DNA from: Planctomycetaceae bacterium
GTDB taxonomy: Bacteria; Planctomycetota; Planctomycetia; Pirellulales; PALSA-1355
Length of the DNA stretch: 64,000 nucleotides
Reading direction: 5' to 3'
Assembly (NCBI GenBank): GCA_003153375.1
Contig: PLYM01000216.1
Span: 270-64,269 of the forward strand
The stretch's first letter is position 1. The number at the start of each line of letters is the position of its first letter. This document shows, in pieces, positions 61,033-64,000 of this stretch. The notes under the pieces are model-generated. The model did not search any database. It was not told the DNA's origin and saw nothing but the letters and a program-made list of their open reading frames with translations. Both the position numbers and the translations under genes were made by a program.

Positions 61033-64000
61033 ATGGCGGATTATCTGAGCGTCGCAAAGCCCGCCGACTGGCAAGAGTTGCTGGGCTACCTGAACTTTTC
61101 GTCGGGAACCCCCGATCCGCAATTCTTGCGCAATCTCAACGATCTGTTTGGATCGCTCGAATCTGCCGGAAAGACCTCGACCGGGTCGCTGCGTGCCGTG
61201 GGCGACTTGTTACGAGCCCTGCTCGATGAGCTGGCGGGCCGTTCACCGGCTTTTCAGGACGTGGAACAGGCCCAGGCCGTACTGCGGCTGGCATTCGAGG
61301 ACTTTCCGCCGCGCTATCGGGCGTTTCACCGCGACCTGTTGTTTCACCAGAGCGACGCCGCGCTGTGGCGGCCGTTTTTTCTGGGGCGCGTCTGCGAAGC
61401 CTTACTCGAGCAGGGGGCCCCCTGGGATGAGACCGAGCGGATCATCGAAGGCGCGATCGGACGTTTGAACGACATGATCGGCCATCGCCCCGTGGCTGTG
61501 TTGCGCACCGCCCAGCGGATCGAGCCCTATCCGCACGAGTGGATTCGTCCGATTCCGCTCTACGTGCGTGGAGCCGGGGTGGGCGTGGGCCGCTATCGGG
61601 AGCTTGTCGAGCGGTCACTGGAGATTGTCCGCTCGACCGATCCCAAGCTCTTGCAGGCGGCCCACTTCGATCCGGAAGTGCTCGATGAGCTGGCGGTCGA
61701 TCCGCGGGCTTACGATTTCGACCATCCGGTAAACAAACGGCCCAACTATCACTTTGGCCAGTGGGATCCGCATCGCATCGACAATCAGGGGCGCTATCGA
61801 CGGTTCGTCGTGCAGCAGGTCACGCTCGACGTGTTGCTCGAACGGGTCGAACAGCCGGGCGAGCTACCCCGCGACGAACTGTTGCTGGAAGCGGCCGCCG
61901 TGCTCTGCGGTACCATGCTGATGGCCTCGGGCACCAGCGGCGGCGGCCCCGAGGTACACGACTCGACAACGACCCTCTCGACCTTACTGCCGCGCATCGC
62001 TGCCTATCGCGACGCCTTTTACGATCAGTTCGTCAAGAAACTCGGCGGCGCTCACGGCGCGCGGTTGCAAGCCGAGGCAATCGCCGGCAAACAATCGCTA
62101 GCCGCGGCACGCCAGCATCTCAACCAGCAACTCGCCCGGCGGCGCGCGGCGCAGTTGGAGCATGTGCATCTGGCGCTGTTGTTTGCGCGGATGGGTTATC
62201 CCGAAGCCGCGCTGCGACAGGCGCAGATCGTGCCGGTCGCGGCGGCCCGCATGGCCTGCGAAATTCAATGCCGGCTGACGACGGGTCACCTGGCCATTGA
62301 CGCCGGCCAGTTGGCCAAGGCATCCGAGATGCTGTTCGAGATCGAAAGCTTCTTGCACCGAGCGATCGAGTGTGGCGCGATGGTCGACCCCTGGAACATT
62401 CTGGGCTTTCAGGGCCAGTTCAGTCTGTTTCCGGCGCCGGAAAACAGCGTGCCCGACCACCGGCTGGATCAGTTAATTGGCGTGCTCGAGCAGGTCGTCG
62501 GGCTCTATGCGCGGCTGTGGAGCGAAGCGGCAATGCGCGACGAAGCGACGCTGCAATCCTCGCTGGCCGAGCGGATGGGCGAGTTGACGCGGTGGTGGGA
62601 TCAATACGCGGCCACGACGGTCGAGAGTATCGAGGCGTTCTCGGGCCAGGATGCCTATGATTCGGCCCACGAAGTCGCGCTGGCCCTGTCCGCTTTTCAC
62701 CAGGCGGGGGCGGCGGCCGGCAATATCGCATTTTGGCGAAAGCGCGTGGCCCAGTTCAATTCTCCCAAAGCCTATGCCTTGGTCGTGGGCGCTTTGTGGC
62801 AAAAGCCGGACCTGGTGGCCGCGATGGCCCTGCTCATGCAATGGCTCAGCCAGGCCGGGCTGATCCAGCTCAAGCAGGGCGAGTACTCGTTTCACACCCT
62901 GGCCCAGCGGTGGCTCAGCGAAGTCTGCCTGGGCGGACCCCATGGCGCGGCGCCAGACGTCGCTCCGCACGAGCGGCGATCGCTGGTGTGCAAGTTCTTC
63001 GATTTGCTGGAAGCCAATGCCGAAGACTATTGGCAAGTTCCCAGTCTCGAATTATGGGGCTCGACCCACGAACACAATCCGCACGATCGGACTGGCCACG
63101 ATCGGGCTGAGGCCAACGATGACGCGCCTGGGGACGAGGAAGACGACGACCCGAATTTGTTTCGCGCCGCCTATGACGACGTGGTCTATATCGACAGCAC
63201 CGGCGATGGGGTCGAGGCCGACATGCTCGAGGCGGGTGGTCAGCCGGCCACCGATTTCGAACTGGAGCGGGAAGCTCGGCAGGTGGGGGAACGGCTGGCA
63301 TTCCTGCGCACCGTGGCTTCGCTGTGGAAGAAGGCCGTGTTGGCTTGTGGTCCCAAGAGCACCTCGGTGATTCCCGCCGAGCCGCTGGAGCGCTGGCTGG
63401 AACAGGCCAACGTGAACCAGGCGGGGCTGCTCAAGCTACTGCACTCGGTCGACCAGCGGCGAATTCCACCGCCTTCGGCAAGTCGCGACTCGCTGCTCGA
63501 GTTCGATCGCCGCCGAGGGGTTAAGGAAGCGCTGGTCGACAAGATCGTGGCTACGACGATCGAAACGGCCGACGCCGCCCGCGCCATGCGCGCCGCGTTG
63601 CCCGCCGCCACGGCCCCTGCCGAAGGGTCGGCCGTGATCGACGGCGTCCTGCGAGCCGTGATGCAGCAAGATCGCCACCGCATCCGAGAGCTCTGGCCGG
63701 CATTTCTCGTGGAGTTGAGTACGCAGCCGCTGCTGTATGTGCCGTTGAGCAAAGGGGGCGAGCCGGCACGGCTGGCCCAAGCGCGGGTGCTGCAACAGGC
63801 TTTGCGCGATTTGCTGCAGTGGCTGCCGCGGCTCGGCCTGCTGCGTGAGACGTGCCAGTTGATTGAAGCCGCGCGGCTGATGGAGGCGGCCAATCCGGTG
63901 GGCGCCGGGGCGATCAGCGAGTTCGATCGGCTGTTCGCGGCCGCGTATGAGGCGATCGTCGACGCGCTGGTGGCCGTGTCACAAGGCTGGCCCGTCGGCA
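61033..64000 (+). CDS. Large hypothetical protein, incomplete at window end
   Basis: Open from ATG 61033 to the end of the window with no stop: 989 codons seen. The start is MADYLSVAKPADWQELLGYLNFSSG, with a ribosome site. It is largely helical, hydrophilic, without signal peptide or TM segments. Notable stretches: RPNYHFGQWDPHRIDNQGRYRRFVVQQVTLDVLLE near residue 235, LCGTMLMASGTSGGGPEVHDS near 293, and an acidic patch APGDEEDDDPNLF near 702. I recognise no domain; similar long proteins occur in planctomycetes as hypothetical proteins. The phrase HFGQWDPH is a conserved-looking motif worth searching. Confidence 0.7.
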   Translation, partial: MADYLSVAKPADWQELLGYLNFSSGTPDPQFLRNLNDLFGSLESAGKTSTGSLRAVGDLLRALLDELAGRSPAFQDVEQAQAVLRLAFEDFPPRYRAFHRDLLFHQSDAALWRPFFLGRVCEALLEQGAPWDETERIIEGAIGRLNDMIGHRPVAVLRTAQRIEPYPHEWIRPIPLYVRGAGVGVGRYRELVERSLEIVRSTDPKLLQAAHFDPEVLDELAVDPRAYDFDHPVNKRPNYHFGQWDPHRIDNQGRYRRFVVQQVTLDVLLERVEQPGELPRDELLLEAAAVLCGTMLMASGTSGGGPEVHDSTTTLSTLLPRIAAYRDAFYDQFVKKLGGAHGARLQAEAIAGKQSLAAARQHLNQQLARRRAAQLEHVHLALLFARMGYPEAALRQAQIVPVAAARMACEIQCRLTTGHLAIDAGQLAKASEMLFEIESFLHRAIECGAMVDPWNILGFQGQFSLFPAPENSVPDHRLDQLIGVLEQVVGLYARLWSEAAMRDEATLQSSLAERMGELTRWWDQYAATTVESIEAFSGQDAYDSAHEVALALSAFHQAGAAAGNIAFWRKRVAQFNSPKAYALVVGALWQKPDLVAAMALLMQWLSQAGLIQLKQGEYSFHTLAQRWLSEVCLGGPHGAAPDVAPHERRSLVCKFFDLLEANAEDYWQVPSLELWGSTHEHNPHDRTGHDRAEANDDAPGDEEDDDPNLFRAAYDDVVYIDSTGDGVEADMLEAGGQPATDFELEREARQVGERLAFLRTVASLWKKAVLACGPKSTSVIPAEPLERWLEQANVNQAGLLKLLHSVDQRRIPPPSASRDSLLEFDRRRGVKEALVDKIVATTIETADAARAMRAALPAATAPAEGSAVIDGVLRAVMQQDRHRIRELWPAFLVELSTQPLLYVPLSKGGEPARLAQARVLQQALRDLLQWLPRLGLLRETCQLIEAARLMEAANPVGAGAISEFDRLFAAAYEAIVDALVAVSQGWPVG

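Noticed and set aside
1-64000. CRISPR arrays, tRNA and rRNA genes, prophage, plasmid origin
   Set aside because: No regularly spaced repeats, no tRNA- or rRNA-like stretches, no phage or replication genes were seen by reading; small RNAs cannot be excluded without a covariance search.

Overview
The window looks like chromosomal DNA of a planctomycete, most like the Pirellulales. The case is mixed. The DNA is GC-rich, with many small operons on both strands. Several families are typical of that phylum: a BBP7-type outer-membrane protein, PQQ-like beta-propellers, an LRR secreted protein, a DUF1570 protein, a surface protein starting with a LEPR-like motif, and a giant double UvrA. I saw no rRNA, tRNA, CRISPR array or prophage. 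The only mobile-element trace is a dead IS630 transposase fragment at the left edge. I had no database access, so names rest on motifs and family knowledge.

Left part (1-12 kb): murJ, a conserved 86-aa protein, thyX, a SnoaL/CaMKII-AD-like protein, a TPR/glycosyltransferase-like protein and csrA. A complete EF-P beta-lysylation set follows (epmA and efp, with epmB divergent), then a secreted esterase and ribBA. 12-28 kb: a fatty acid desaturase, a ketoacyl-synthase homologue that has lost its active-site Cys, an MMPL/RND exporter, a BBP7 protein, transaldolase, a TPR protein, ribD, a P450, a PlsC-type acyltransferase, a PQQ-like propeller, and an LRR protein translationally coupled to a small secreted protein.

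Middle (28-39.7 kb): a 2378-aa UvrA made of two complete UvrA copies plus an unusual repeated C-terminal domain, then a CBM9-like protein. On the other strand lies a lipB-lipA-lipoyl-domain operon in which the LipB homologue lacks its catalytic Lys and Cys and the lipoyl domain lacks its lipoylated Lys. smpB and a RidA-family gene broken by an in-frame amber codon follow.

39.9-46.2 kb is the most interesting block. It holds an ABC ATPase, an FtsX-type permease with a His/Asp/Glu-rich segment of about 145 residues inserted in its extracytoplasmic domain, two paralogous secreted CPFC-motif proteins and two DUF3299-like proteins. Some joins are translationally overlapped. The gene content resembles the zinc-responsive Zrg / PA4063-4066 type systems of Proteobacteria, rearranged so that the His-rich binding part is fused into the permease. 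I propose it as a planctomycete metal-import or metal-handling system.

Right part (46-64 kb): a coiled-coil protein, a 2-hydroxyacid dehydrogenase, a LEPR-like surface protein, a DUF1570 putative peptidase, an STN-like secreted protein, a parvulin-type PPIase, mutY with Glu in place of the catalytic Asp, trpC, purH, another PQQ-like propeller protein, and the first 989 codons of a large uncharacterised protein that runs off the window.
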